Source: Liolophura sinensis (taxonomy: Eukaryota > Mollusca > Polyplacophora > Chitonida > Chitonidae). Taken from it: a stretch of DNA of 64,000 nt. Below, piece after piece: positions 12,691 to 24,019 of this stretch (position 1 is the first letter of the stretch; every line of letters begins with the position of its first letter). The notes under the pieces were generated by a model that saw only the letters and a program-made list of their open reading frames with translations, searched no databases and had not been told where the DNA came from. Position numbers and translations under genes: made by a program. The stretch covers positions 6,267,606-6,331,605 of the forward strand of contig NC_088305.1 in NCBI RefSeq assembly GCF_032854445.1, read 5' to 3'.

Positions 12691-12964
12691 AAAATGAAAT
12701 GAGGACAAAGTACTTAGCGTTTCATCACAACGCTTGGAGTAATTAGCCTCCCAGACTTTCGTACTGTATAAGATTGGTAACTTAAAGAACATTAAAACTA
12801 AGCCCCGGGGATGGCCTGTAATAATTATAATTCATTCCCGAAATCATGAATTAATTAGCCTGTTATACCAAAAGTAATGGCCGACAGAAGCGTTCAGCAA
12901 CATCCAGTGTTTAAAGAATAAAGTGATGCATACATGCTTTTCATGTGTGAATCACAATATCTCA

Positions 12965-13068
12965 ATTTATACTCCGGGCACCCAGCGGTTTCCTTCGCCC
13001 CCAAACCTGACCGTACTCATATGCCAGTAAACAAAGTATTCGATTAAACACTAATCAATCAGTCAAAA
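12965..13068 (+). mobile_element. SINE 3' fragment (family A/D type)
   Basis: CCGGGCACCCAGCGGTTTCC, CTGACCGTACTCATATG and AACACTAATCAATCAGTCAA are degraded versions of the common 3' half. Confidence 0.5.
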
Positions 13069-13102
13069 TCTTTAATTAAGTGTTGATGCTTAATCAGTTA
13101 TG

Positions 13103-13355
13103 TTGATCAAGGAACCTCCGTCGCCGAGGTGATTAGCGTGCCAACACGGCGCAATGATCCATGCAACGATCTCACGATGGTATCGCGGTGAGTTCAAGTC
13201 CAGCTCAATCTTACGTGAGACGGTTGCTATACCTACTGATGATCGTGGATTTACCCCGGGCTCTGCACGGTTTCCTCCCACTATAATGTCTATCGCCGTC
13301 GTATATGTGAAATATTCTTAAGTACTGCGTAAAACAGCAAACAAACAAATAAATT
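13103..13355 (+). mobile_element. SINE family A, full length but diverged
   Basis: A tRNA-like head (GAGGTGATTAGCGTGCC, GAGTTCAAGTCC) is followed by the body and the tail AAAACAGCAAACAAACAAAT. Confidence 0.85.
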
Positions 13356-13639
13356 CCACTTGCACACCCTGTGAACTGACAAGAACAAATCAAAATAACC
13401 AAAGTAAATGTCACCTAATTGTGTCTCCTAATTGTCTTATTCACTAATTACACACGCTAATACAGATCAAGACACTTTTTAGTAGCTTTGTGGTTATTGC
13501 TTATCTCTTTATGGCCAAATAATGACACTGGTCTAACGTTTACATACAGAAATGTTATATGTAGTTTAGTGTATTTTTTATACTTGTTGATGTCTCTTGC
13601 AGCTCAGATCGTCAAAGCACTCGTGTTACTATAGCTGCG

Positions 13640-13765
13640 ATCATCATGCCCTTGATGAGTCAGGCAACGGGTTCGCATCCAGCTCTGTCTATTTTGGCTG
13701 CGGCCTTAAGTAGGGAGGCTTGTATTTCTTATTCCTGGAGCTTCGGGTTCTTCCACCCATAATTT
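13640..13765 (+). mobile_element. tRNA-like SINE head, family D
   Basis: GGGTTCGCATCCAGCTCTG is a B-box-like segment followed by GGCTGCGGCCTTAAGTAGG. Comparable sequence lies at 45.6-45.7 kb. Confidence 0.4.
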
Positions 13766-13767
13766 AT

Positions 13768-13892
13768 ATTTTTATTTATATATTTACTTAGCTGATGTTT
13801 AACGTCGTACTCAAGAATATTTCACTTATACGAGGGTGGCCTACGTTATTCACCCCACCATAATCATGACCGTCGTCATATACTAGTATTTT
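13768..13892. mobile_element. Two SINE A pieces in opposite orientation
   Basis: 13770-13850 is a - strand tail (GTTTAACGTCGTACTCAAGA). 13852-13890 (CCCACCATAATCATGACCGTC) is a + strand central piece, so the two face each other. Confidence 0.6.
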
Positions 13893-14235
13893 AACTACTC
13901 CACAATGACGTGTTGCTATAGGTAAATGTGTCTTCTCAATGGACGGTTAATAGTTGAATTCATCACACAGACAGACAGTCAGTCTAATTCTCTGATTATA
14001 AGGACAGATATTGACGGAAAATGCCGATCTTATTCAACCAAAAGGACATCCAGAGTTAAATAATGACTGTCTCCAGCGCAAAGCTCCAATAATTTGGCCA
14101 ATTGTCTGATCAATTTGTCTGAGTTATAACTGAATGAAAAGAAATGACATCTCAGGTCATTACCATGTCTACAAGGTCGGATACGAAGTGGAACATCGCT
14201 GTCGATGTTACTTTTAGTTTAGACGGCAACCCTAA

Positions 14236-14475
14236 AGTTTTATTTATTTATGTATTTATTTGATAGGTGTTTTACTTCGTACTCAAGAATATGTCACTGA
14301 TACGAGAGCGGTGGGAAGAAACCTGGCTGGGAAAACCCAGGACCATCCCAAAGTTGATAGCAGGTCTTCCCACGAACGGCCTTAGAGGAGGCCAGACTTG
14401 AACTCAAAGGAATCTCTTTTTTGGGAGGCTACTGGGACATAGTGCTTTGCTAGCGCGCTAACCACAAGGCCTCAG
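14236..14475 (-). mobile_element. SINE family A, full length
   Basis: The copy runs from the tail TTTATTTGATAGGTGTTTTA through the B box complement (GACTTGAACTC) to GCGCGCTAACCACAAGGCCT at the tRNA head. Confidence 0.85.
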
Positions 14476-14524
14476 TGTGTGTCGTCTTTTGTACACAGAA
14501 TCTGCCTGTTTTATTGCGCGTACC

Positions 14525-14665
14525 AAATCTAGTTTGAATCTCTGCGTCAAAAAAGACATTCGTATACCAGCCGAAAACCAAGGTAGACGTTCCAGGTCAA
14601 TAAGCGCAAGGCCAATTCCCAAAAGGACGTTTAACACAAACCACCAAAGAACTAAAAATGTATAG
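14525..14665 (+). repeat. Dispersed repeat E (MITE-like)
   Basis: Signature: GACATTCGTATACCAGCC, GACGTTCCAGGTCAATAAGC, AAAAGGACGTTTAACACAAA, CCACCAAAGAACTAAAAATG. Other copies share these blocks in different arrangement, with the ATTCGTATACC block sometimes inverted, as expected for an element with inverted ends. Confidence 0.6.
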
Positions 14666-15112
14666 TTCCGTTACCAAGTTCTATTTCATTTCATAAATCG
14701 CCACTCTCCACGATTAGGCAGTTTGAGAAAAACATGTTTTGAAGCGAAATCAAAACTCGGCTCGATTACCATAGAGAGCACCTGGTGGTTCATAACTGCT
14801 CATGGGGAAATTTCAAATTTCGTGTGAGTGTTCAAGCGATTTTCATGAATGACGATTTGTAAAATATATCCATCCCTAGAACACACTGTCTTCAGGCTGT
14901 CAATCAAATTGGCTTTACTGTTCTCTTCAGGGATGGTGCTCCTTCCTTCTGCAATATGTCAAAAATATATTTTTTAATTTTAAGCCTTTACCGGCGAAAA
15001 TCTATGCGCATTAATACAAAGATAATGGTTCAAAAATTTCTTTCACGAAAGACAGCATAGTTCTAGCATGGGGTACACAAATGCTTTAACTGTACTGAAT
15101 AGTTTCGTGAAG

Positions 15113-15150
15113 TGAGTGAGTAAGTGCTTGGGGTTGTTTCATAAAGTATC
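15113..15150 (-). mobile_element. SINE family B, tail fragment
   Basis: GTGAGTGAGTAAGTGCTTGG plus GGTT is the complement of the family B end. Confidence 0.45.
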
Positions 15151-16049
15151 ATAGAGTTAATTTTCAAGCATTACGAACGCGCATGTCTGTTATTGAGGGC
15201 AGTAAGTTTTCTTGGAAGATATATTTTTAATCCCTGTACTATGTATAGACTACACCATGGACAAACGTCGCCTTGCTATGATTTTATGACACGTGACATC
15301 GACACATGGACATATGGAGAGGTCGATAAAGATTTGATGTTGTAAATCTCTTAAGTGAAATACAGGCCGGAATATTTTTCTTCTTTTTTTTTCTTTTTCT
15401 TGGAATCCAACATCACGACTTCGGGTAGACGGGAAATTTATTACACAGTCTATAAGTATATTTATTTAAGGTGATTTCCCGGGGATAAATTTTTAACCTT
15501 ATACAAATGTTGCTCAGAAGGAGTACAAAAGAATGGATGAGTGATTATGGGTGAACGCCACATCGGCAATATTTCAACCATAGCTTGGCGACAAAAGAAG
15601 ACAATTATGACACTTAACATAAAAATTGTCTGCTTGCAGAACAACTGCATCCGATTGAAATAATTTTGTACTGAAGAGAACTGTTTATGCGACTACATAA
15701 GAATATACATGTACCAGGGTGTCCACGTTTTCTTAAACCACATTTAATGTTGGTTGTTTTGCATTGCATTACTGCAAAGTTCGGCATCAGTAATCTGTGG
15801 CTGAGTTGAGCATCGTAGTCAGTGTGATCAGAATGGTGTTTCACTGAGGCAGCGGTATAAATATGGCATCGTTGGGCCCGGACTGTTGCACGGAGACAAA
15901 AACACCGCCAAACTCCAAGCACAGAAATGAGGAAATAAAGATATGGCTCAAAGCATATAATGACAGGGGATGTGTCCAAAACTACATGGTTTGCGTGGAG
16001 AATTACATGATATGGGGCTTGCTCGATTTGGGTCCATTGTTATTCGATT

Positions 16050-16320
16050 AGAGTGAGTGAGTGAGTGCTCGGGGTTTAACGTCGTACTTAACAATTTTTA
16101 AGTTATATGACTACGAAGGAATCCTTAGAGTGCATGTAGTGTGCCTCCTTGTTGCAGGACGGATTTCCACCGCTCTTGTCTAGTGCTACTTCACTGAGAC
16201 GCCTTACCGAAGGCAAGTAAGGTGCCCCGCCCGAGCCATTATACTGATAGGGGTCAACCAGTCGTTGCACTATCCCCCTTCATGCTGAATGTCAAGCGAG
16301 GAAGCGGATCGATTATTAGA
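16050..16320 (-). mobile_element. SINE family B
   Basis: GAGTGAGTGAGTGCTCGGGG followed by TTTAACGTCGTACTTAAC, then the body with CGGATTTCCACCGCTCTTG and GTCGTTGCACTATCCCCC. The tRNA head is truncated. Confidence 0.85.
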
Positions 16321-16956
16321 TGATTTGATTTGCAGCTTTGCACTAAATCCTGTAAAATGCTACGCAGGATAACGTCTTGTGTTCGAATTCTTTTAGCATT
16401 ACATCATGCACACGATGCTGGTCTTAAGGTGACCCAGTTTACGCTATATCTGGAAAGTAAACGGTACCCAAAAATAGGGCACAATGGTTGACATTTAACT
16501 GAAGCAATTCTGTTCAGGGTTACAGGGAAGTTGCGCATTGTCGCCCAATTGACAACACAGCATGGTAAATAAAAAACGTGCCTTTTATATTTAAGCTAAC
16601 ATCGTGCACTGACATTTTACGGCTCGGTATTGTCTGGAATTAAGCTTTTGTCTTGTTGCAAAACGTCTTTGTTTTTGAATTTATATGTCTCCTTGAGCAA
16701 ATGTTTGAAACTTCGCTCTGCTATATTGCTGTGATGACAGCACATTTTTTAAAACAGTAACTCTAGATCAGTGACGTCTATTAAATTGTAATGGACATCG
16801 TTGTGTATTTTCTTAATTTTTCTTAATCCATGGTGCTAAAGGGCGTGTAATTTGTTAATATTTAAGAATTTACAATGACCAGTTAGAATAAAACCCTAAC
16901 TGAGGTAAACTGACAAGAGGCTGTATTTCACCGGTTACATGTGACTATTTGCCAGA

Positions 16957-17292
16957 TATCACACTTCCGTCGCTGCTCTAGGTTTAATCTTTATGCAGTA
17001 CGTCTATCACACTGTCGTCGCTGCTCTGGTTTTACCCTTTACGTCGTACGTATATCACACTGTCGTCGCTGCTCTGGTTTTATTCTCTATGCCGTATATC
17101 TATCACACTGTCGTCGCTGCTCTGGTTTTACTCTTTAGGTCGTACGTATATCACACTGTCGTCGCTGCTCTGGTTTTATTCTCTATGCCGTATATCTATC
17201 ACACTGTCGTCGGTGCTCTGGTTTTGCTCTCTAGGTCGTACGTCTATCACGCTGTCGTCGCTGCTCTGGTTTCACTTTCTGTGTCGCACGTC
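16957..17292. repeat. 48-bp minisatellite, seven copies
   Basis: Units start at TATCACACTGTCGTCGCTGC and recur every 48 bp exactly seven times (16957, 17005, ... 17245). Because 48 is a multiple of three, two + strand frames stay open and give artificial 16-residue peptide repeats (YHTVVAALVL...). Confidence 0.95.
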
Positions 17293-17470
17293 TTTTATTG
17301 TCTTTGTCAAATGCATCGCCTAACCGATGACATGTGTGCAAGTCAAGTGCAAATGCTTTTGTTGGTGTTCAGCTTGATCGTTAGGTTATAATTTGGTTAT
17401 GACAAGAACAATATATACACAAACAAACAATATATGAAGACAGTACAAAATTAAAGGTAATATAACCCAG

Positions 17471-17716
17471 TACACGTCGTACTCATGAATATTTCACTTA
17501 GACGACGGCGGCCAGTATCATGGTGGGAGAAACAGCACAAAACCGGGAAAAAACCCATGACCATCGGCATGTTGTTAGTAGACGTTCCCACGCACACGTA
17601 CGGACGGAGAGGAAGCTAGTACGAGCTGGACTTGAACTCACAGCAACCGAATTGGTGAAAGGCTCCTGAGTCCTTGCGCCGCGCTGACACGATTACCACT
17701 AGGCCACACAGACCTT
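17471..17716 (-). mobile_element. SINE family A, full length
   Basis: ACGTCGTACTCATGAATATT through GACTTGAACTCACAGC to the head complement ending ACTAGGCCACACAGACC. Confidence 0.85.
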
Positions 17717-18455
17717 GTGAAATAATGTGAATAGTTATTAAAAACCACGGATAACCACTATAGCTCGCCAGTTAACAAAAATCGAGGTATATTCGTGAAA
17801 CATATGTTAACTGGATATTTAACCAATAGCGCATTTTGTCCAATTCAGAATTAGCATACACATGTGTATATCCAATCAACGATAAGTTTGCTGAGGGGAG
17901 TTTTTCCGCTGTGGTTCCTCTGAACTCTTGTGGTTTACCGTAAGGGCATAAATATATCGAGCTACAAAGTCTCAAACCAATGACAGCCTCCCCATGGTCT
18001 ATGCACCGCAATGTACGGATGGGGTGCGCTGAAGTGTTCTTAATCAAAAAGAAGATCGCTTTTTCAGAATGCACTTGTTAAAAGTGAAAGGATGTCCCTC
18101 AGAGTAAGCGGAAATTCGATTTAAATCATGTCAAAAACTAGTTTTATTTATTGTTTGCATTTAGATTCTTGTATTGACTGAATGGAATGTCAACAATGCA
18201 GTCAACACAAACCGATACATACACCCAAGATAACAAATAAGAATAGGCAAGTATCCTCAGCTTTGATTACTCCCCTTTTATTATATAAATCATCACAGGT
18301 TCAGCAAGTAAAATTTCCATATTCTTCAAACTGAATTCCCCGATAAACCATCAATGTGTTTTTGCAAATATATTGCTCTGTTATTTACAAACTATGACTG
18401 ATTGTAGACGTGTACGCAAAGTTTTGTTATTTTGTGTCAACCGTGTTTTCATGTA

Positions 18456-18503
18456 TTTTGTGTACATGACCTTTTGTGTACATGACCTTTTGTGTACATG
18501 ACC
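18456..18503. repeat. 17-bp tandem repeat, three copies
   Basis: CTTTTGTGTACATGACC three times. Confidence 0.9.
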
Positions 18504-18621
18504 ATGCTTACATGCTTCTGAGTTTACATATGAGCACGTCGTGGCATCGAGTATGCCTAATTAATATTTACAAACTGAAGTATGTGTAACTAAAAAAAAA
18601 ACATAAATTTCAAATATTATT

Positions 18622-18710
18622 TTTTAAATTTATTTATTTGATTGGTGTTGTACGCCGCACTCAAGAATATTTCACTTATACGACGGCGGCCAACATTATA
18701 GTAGGACTTT
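18622..18710 (-). mobile_element. SINE family A, 3' fragment
   Basis: ATTTATTTGATTGGTGTTGT, CGCCGCACTCAAGAATATTT and CGACGGCGGCCAACATTATA are present. Everything 5' of this is missing. Confidence 0.85.
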
Positions 18711-19477
18711 AAAATTTTAAACAAGTCTACCTAAAGGTCTGACAGAAGTTATACATAGTGTTAATTATCAAGTCCGCTTAGACATATGAATATAAGAAAG
18801 TATTGCCTATACAATCAGCGGATCCTGCATTTCTCTAATGTGATAGCCACTGAGGGCGTTGTCTATTATCAAACGTATGATTGGCTATGGGTTTAGAAAA
18901 AATATTAACGTTTTCTTAAATGTTGATCATTGTGTACAAGCATGTTTCCCCAAGCTGAAACAAACAAAACTTGATCTTTTGTGGAAAGCAATAATAAAAA
19001 TTTTGCATTTAAAAGATCTATCTAGTCCGTACTAAATGGGAATGCAATCTTCCCGACTATAACGATGTCCTTGTGGGAATTTCATATACAGTATACTGAG
19101 TAAAGCTGTTATTTATTCATCTATGCTAAAATTTGTCCTGTATGTATATTTTAGCACGGAAGCCCTCACAGAGGCATTGATATACAAGCCAAAGGGGCGA
19201 GTGTTTTGCCTGTTGCCTGTCAAGAGGCGTTTCCTTGCCGCGAGCATCCCCTAATAGATGTGACCTTCACTGTATGAGGTGACTTATGGGGCACCCGTAA
19301 AACTCCTTCCCGCCTGAATCAATGCGGTCCAAAGCTGTTTTGTTCTCATTTGTTCTTTCCTTTATTACGTCGCAATTATCAGTGCACGTGTGCTCATAAA
19401 ACATATATGAAGCACACACGCACTGCAACGTCACGGAAGAAAATGCGTTCTACTCTCATTTGGACCATTTGTGTAGA

Positions 19478-19542
19478 TTGCCCTCGAGTCTCCCTATCTG
19501 TAATACGGCGTTAAACACCAATCAAACGTATAAAAAAAAAAA
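19478..19542 (+). mobile_element. SINE/LINE tail fragment with poly-A
   Basis: ATACGGCGTTAAACACCAAT followed by CAAACGTA and A12 is the shared 3' end with a different tail. It may be the end of a larger element reaching back toward 19150. Confidence 0.45.
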
Positions 19543-20139
19543 AATATTTCTGAACTAAAATAATCCGTTATCTCTTTTTTTGCCTTTTTGGTTAATGATT
19601 ATACATTTTGAAATGTGATGTCGTTCTCAATCTCTGTATATGCTTATTATACCAGGTTTGGGCCTTCCATAACTTTTTCTGTAACTGACAACGGTGATCT
19701 GTCATATCACATGCAGATTCTGTGTATTTTGTGTACATATCACGAAAATATTCTGACAAATATAGAAAATAATATTACTCAAGTGTTCTAAGCCAAATGT
19801 GAATTTACGAGAAACAAAAATATAAAAAAGAAGGAAACTGCAGAGCTGTGTTTATTGACAGTAGATACCACGGAGACTTGCATGCACATAACATCGCAAC
19901 GTTGAAATATGTATTTGAGAGACATTACAAAATGACAAACCGATTGTCTTTAACCTTGGATAGTAAAAGTAGTAATGCTGCTGATCTGCAGTTTCTAATT
20001 AACGCAAAGAAATCACATAAAAAATCCCTAGCTGTATGATGTACAGACTATATGACACTGGCTATTGTTGATGACATTTCACGATTCATGCTGAATTTCA
20101 GGCATGGTATTATGCAGTGGCGGCAAAGCCTCGTCTGTT

Positions 20140-20830
20140 TCCTGACGTAATCAGCATGCATCTGTCCAGGTACGGGTCTGGTCGAATGTCAAACAGGACA
20201 GTGAAATGCACAACAGGCTGATTAAGTTACAGACACGGCGTCGTCTATCAACAGGTGTTGTTGCAATCTACACGAGCGCCTGACAGTCGGCCGAGCGTGC
20301 AGGAGGCGGGGCTTAAGGCTGAGATGACAGCTGTCAGTCATCTCACCAGGCGCGCATGAGTAATTAGCAAATCTCCAAGCGAAAAGGGCCAGGTCTGGTT
20401 TTATTATTATATACAAAAAGACGCTCGGGCTGTTTCTCGTGTGGCGACGACAAGATCGCTGCATTGCCTAGGACACGTCGGTTCATAGCGCAAGCGGCGG
20501 TCTTAAAGTGTTCTGCCGAAGCCCTTTGGCTTCTAGGCGGATTATCGAATTAGTTCCAAACACTCCACAGGTCTGCCATAAAGCAATAAACGGTTGTTAT
20601 GTGGGTGTAGTGCTCTTAGGAGGGATTTATGTGGATAGAGACAGACCCAATTCAACTGGACAATGTCACTCTAAACACAGACGTCTCTATTTTCTATGCG
20701 AATAAGATTAACCCACGGCTCGCGACATTCCTTTCTTGGGTGACGTCACTGGCGCTACGTCACAAGCTCGTGCAAGCCACCCGGCATGTCGGGCGGAGTA
20801 CAATCATTGTGCGCTGACAAAACTTTCTCT
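20140..20830. promoter_or_regulatory. Candidate distal enhancer with BMP/SMAD, TGIF and CRE motifs
   Basis: This is a non-repetitive GC-richer block about 8 kb upstream of exon 1. On the - strand, 20230-20245 reads GACGACGCCGTGTCTG, an exact match to the GRCGNC-N5-GTCTG element bound by Mad/Medea and Schnurri in Drosophila. Nearby are CAGGTG (20252), a GC box (AGGCGGGGC, 20304) and the 12-bp palindrome TGACAGCTGTCA (20325-20336), the TALE/TGIF dimer motif. That palindrome sits inside a wider pair GAGATGAC / GTCATCTC. A TAATTA site lies near 20360. A perfect CRE, TGACGTCA, is at 20741-20748 with a second half-type site TACGTCA at 20756. No coding potential is convincing here. Function is inferred from motifs only. 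Confidence 0.4.
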
Positions 20831-22035
20831 TGTAAATGTTGATAGTACACCAAGTCGGAGACACGGAGGACTTGTTGAATTCTAAACCACTTTGGCTAAG
20901 TAGCGAGCAGTCTGCATTGATAAGACAAGAGTTTTTATCCTGGAGATATGTTTACGATAAGAGCGGAAGTAACACATCAAGAATCGGAGAAAACCTGACG
21001 AAAATGTCATTAGATTGAGGATATGTTACCATGGTAACAACTTCCACGAAATATACAATGATGGCAATTTATTATGAGTTATCAACAATAGGCCACGATT
21101 GTATATTCGACTTTCTTTTTTAGGTTAACAATCGATTTTACAAAGCTGCACATGCCGTGTCACCCAGTTGTTGGACATTTGGTCAAGCGTTGTCATGACA
21201 ATAGTGTAAAACGTGACGGGCTCTCGAGAATAACGGCGTAACGGGCGCTCGAGAATTTTTCACTTATATATAACGGCGTCTGGATTAAGCCACCGACCTT
21301 GGCAAAGTGATAAACTTACTGACTGCAGTCGAAACAACGAGAGCTGGATTCGAACTCCCGACCTCACAAAATATGAAGACGGACAGTTTTATGTTGACAC
21401 TGGAAACCTGAAGAGCCTTGTGGATACCAACTCGTGGGAGTTGACAAATATTATGACGAAAGATAAAGTTTCCCTAATTCTTCTAATATTTGGGATACCT
21501 TTTTCTACTTTTTTTTTAGCCAGTATCCATGTAATTGTAGCAGGGATACTCAGTTTTTTCTTTCATATCTTTACTTTTCAAAAAAAAAAAAATGGGAGAG
21601 AAATGTAATTCTTTACTGTCAGCACAGTTAATATCTATCCTAAAACTGAGAAGAATTAAGAGATTTCAAACTCGTGTTACATGACACAAAGAATGAATTC
21701 CTGGTCACTGGAGAAAATTAACGTTTTAGATTGCGCTACCAACGAAGCTCATCCTGCCTAAGTACACTACACAGGCTATTATACATTCCTATATAAATAT
21801 ATACAGAGAATTTTACCACACACATCACTGCTGAAAGAGCTTCTATCTCAGAATTCACTCTCAGCAACGCCCATTTAAACTTTGCCGTATATGCACATGA
21901 CTAAAAAAAGACCCATGTATTTATTGTAATGGCGACCTAATATTTTGAGCAATTTTAGAAATATGTGACATCTAATTAATTGATATTAACATATCAATGT
22001 GCGTATAAATTGCTAGCATCTAACTATTTATGTAC
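20831..22035. other. Intergenic, AT-rich
   Basis: Only the degraded SINE at 21.2 kb can be named. Confidence 0.5.
21205..21372 (-). mobile_element. Old, degraded tRNA-derived SINE
   Basis: ACGGCGTAACGGGCGCTCGA, TTTTTCACTTATATATAACG and the B-box complement GAGCTGGATTCGAACTCCCG can be recognised. The centre is largely lost. Confidence 0.5.
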
Positions 22036-22095
22036 AGGTCCAATAAAATCATAACTGAGGTAAATTGGTAGGTTAGATATCACCGGTTACGGGAC
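22036..22095 (+). repeat. Dispersed segment related to the 16.9-kb minisatellite flank
   Basis: ATAACTGAGGTAAATTGGTA and ATATCACCGGTTAC match 16898-16940, which borders the 48-bp array. Confidence 0.6.
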
Positions 22096-22556
22096 ACCTG
22101 GCCGTTTTCCCAACCCTAGTTATACTCTCCATGTTATATTTTTTATATTCTAGAAAGGAAATATTTTTCTGCAATTTCAGTTCAAAAATTTCTGATCTGT
22201 TCCACCCGTCGCTGCTTATAAAGGAATCTTGTTTACGCTGAATGAAATGAGGAGAATGAATTTTTAGTAAGAATTATTACACGAATTTATGTTCATAAAC
22301 TTTCAAATGTTCGTCTGAGCTTACTGACAAGTTAAGCGTGTTCAGCCCAAAATAAAGCAAAACGCCTGTTATAATGCCAACGATGAAGTGGAAAGACTCG
22401 AGTAAGACTGGCTTTGCCTCAGCAATCATGTGCATGCTGTTTTCCCTTGCAGCTCTTCTTGCTGATTGCTTGATTCGATTGGATTGACACGTATGTAAGT
22501 TTCCTATATAAGTCATTTTCTATAATACTTTTCACAGTGTGCTTGCAGAGAGGATT

Positions 22557-23128
22557 TCACTATTATTATTATTATTTATTTCACCAGAAATGCAGCAGAG
22601 TACAACAAAACACATTGCACCAGATGCATACATACATTAAGAGGACATCGGTAATGAAAGTGTATATGTTATAATGATATGCCGCTCCCTGGCGGGAACA
22701 GAAACCCTAGAGAGCTTGTTTTATCCTGTTTAGGAGTTGACGTAGGGCGGTACAGATTATGAAAATACGAGCTGAGGGTAATATAAGGGTATTTTATATA
22801 CATCGGACTAGTGAAGATTGCATAACACAACCATCGGAAATCCTGAAACAATATCTTAGTAAGACCAGCTAGAATCAAAAATTGCATGCGTATTAATATG
22901 TATATATTATGAGGGGCCTCCGTGGCTCAGTTGATTAGCGCGCTAGAGCAGCGTAATGACCCAGGAGTCTCTCACCAATGCGGTCGCTGTGAGTTCAAGT
23001 CCAGCTCATGCTGGTCGTGGGTTTCCCCCGGGCTCCGCCCGGTTTTCTCCCACCATAATGCTGGCCGCCGCCGTATAAGTGAAATATTCTTGAGTACGGC
23101 GTAAAACACCAATCAAATAAATAAATAA
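22557..23128. mobile_element. LINE 3' end (- strand) with a nested SINE A copy (+ strand)
   Basis: The (TAT)n run at 22560-22577 next to TTTCACCAG reads on the - strand as a LINE-type tail ...GGTGAAATAAATAATAATAA. It lies about 680 bp downstream of the LINE stop codon. The SINE at 22909-23128 is flanked by GTATATATT (22900-22908 and 23129-23137), a 9-bp target-site duplication. The SINE therefore entered an older LINE. The tail assignment is inference. Confidence 0.55.
22909..23128 (+). mobile_element. SINE family A, nearly complete copy with tRNA head
   Basis: This copy best shows the structure of the commonest repeat here. The head is tRNA-like, with an A box (TGGCTCAGTTGATTAGCGCG) and a B box (GAGTTCAAGTCC). 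It is followed by the central segment GGTTTTCTCCCACCATAATG, then GCCGCCGTATAAGTGAAATA. The 3' end is GAGTACGGCGTAAAACACCA with an (AAAT)n tail. Compared with other copies, about 50 bp is missing between GCTGG and GGTCGTGGG. The target-site duplication is GTATATATT. Confidence 0.9.
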
Positions 23129-23255
23129 GTATATATTCTGAAAGATATGCATCCCTTAACTGAGGATATAGGTAGTAGTAATTAAGCCACTGTAGCTAGG
23201 AGTGACAACATTTACAAGGTGAATTCACATTTGAATGGAGGCGATTGAAGGGCAC

Positions 23256-23690
23256 TTAGTCTGACTGACGGTAAGCAATGAGACAGGACTTTAAAATGGG
23301 TTTAAAAAGAGAAACAGAATCACGGTATTTTAAGTCAGAAGGCAACTTATTCCATTCTATGGGACCTTTTATCTTACAAGCGTAGAAACTCAGATTGGTT
23401 TTATGGAAAGACCTCTGTAAGTTGACTGACAAAGATCGTGTGGGGAAATAATGAACCGATGATTGTTTAATAAAATAAGAACTGAAGCTGGAGGGGACTA
23501 GATCAAGACTGTTTAAGCACTTAACAATTAACTGGTTTATTTGAAATACGTTAATAGATTCAATCGACAACAGTTTGTTATGCTTAAACAATGGGCCAGC
23601 ATGATCATGTTTTTTGGAAAAGTTAATCAGTCGAACAGCACGTTTTTGAAGGCGTATCAAGGGGAGGAGATAGGTTACAATTTAAAAATG
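23256..23690 (-). pseudogene. LINE ORF2 C-terminal fragment (non-LTR retrotransposon)
   Basis: The - strand translation begins with RLQKRAVRLINF and continues with HAGPLFKHNKLL, FPTRSLS, LSFYACKIKGPIEWNKLP and LFKPILKS, then stops. This is the order of motifs found just after the reverse-transcriptase core in Jockey/CR1/L2-type LINEs: the QKRAVRLI helix, the 'PLF..' segment, 'TRS', and 'WN.LP...K...S...FK..LK'. The catalytic part is missing, so the piece is a 5'-truncated insertion. Its 3' UTR seems to run down to the (TAA)n-type tail near 22557-22575 and contains a later SINE insertion at 22909-23128. The clade cannot be settled from this fragment. Confidence 0.85.
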
Positions 23691-24019
23691 TTAATTTTTC
23701 TTTTACTTTAAATTGGTGGAAGCATAACACTGCTTTCATCAGTTTTGACTGAGCTTATAGCTTATAGGTAGCCTTTCATCCTATATATAAAGGAGCAGAT
23801 GTTTGGGTACAATTCACAGACGCTTCTCCGGTAGGGTCATCATCGTAACTGACCAATCACGTCGCGTTTCCGGTCATAACTGGTCAATGATTGGCTCGCC
23901 TAACCTGTCCTCTAGAAATCGTATCCTCCCAAAAGTGAAATGCTATATGCTTTATCTTTAATAATGTTAAATCAAACAATTTGGCAGTGGCAGAGGAGGG
24001 AAAAAATTAGGTGTTAGGG

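Larger units (their letters stand above)
17717..20139. other. Intergenic, AT-rich
   Basis: Holds the 17-bp repeat at 18.46 kb, two SINE fragments and otherwise nothing recognised. Confidence 0.5.

Noticed and set aside
16993-17391. 132-codon open frame with a 16-residue repeated peptide
   Set aside because: It is the translation of the 48-bp minisatellite. A unit length divisible by three keeps several frames open without selection.
22914-23000. tRNA gene
   Set aside because: A and B boxes are present but they are the head of a SINE with a long non-tRNA body and target-site duplication. The same applies to the other tRNA-like segments in the window.
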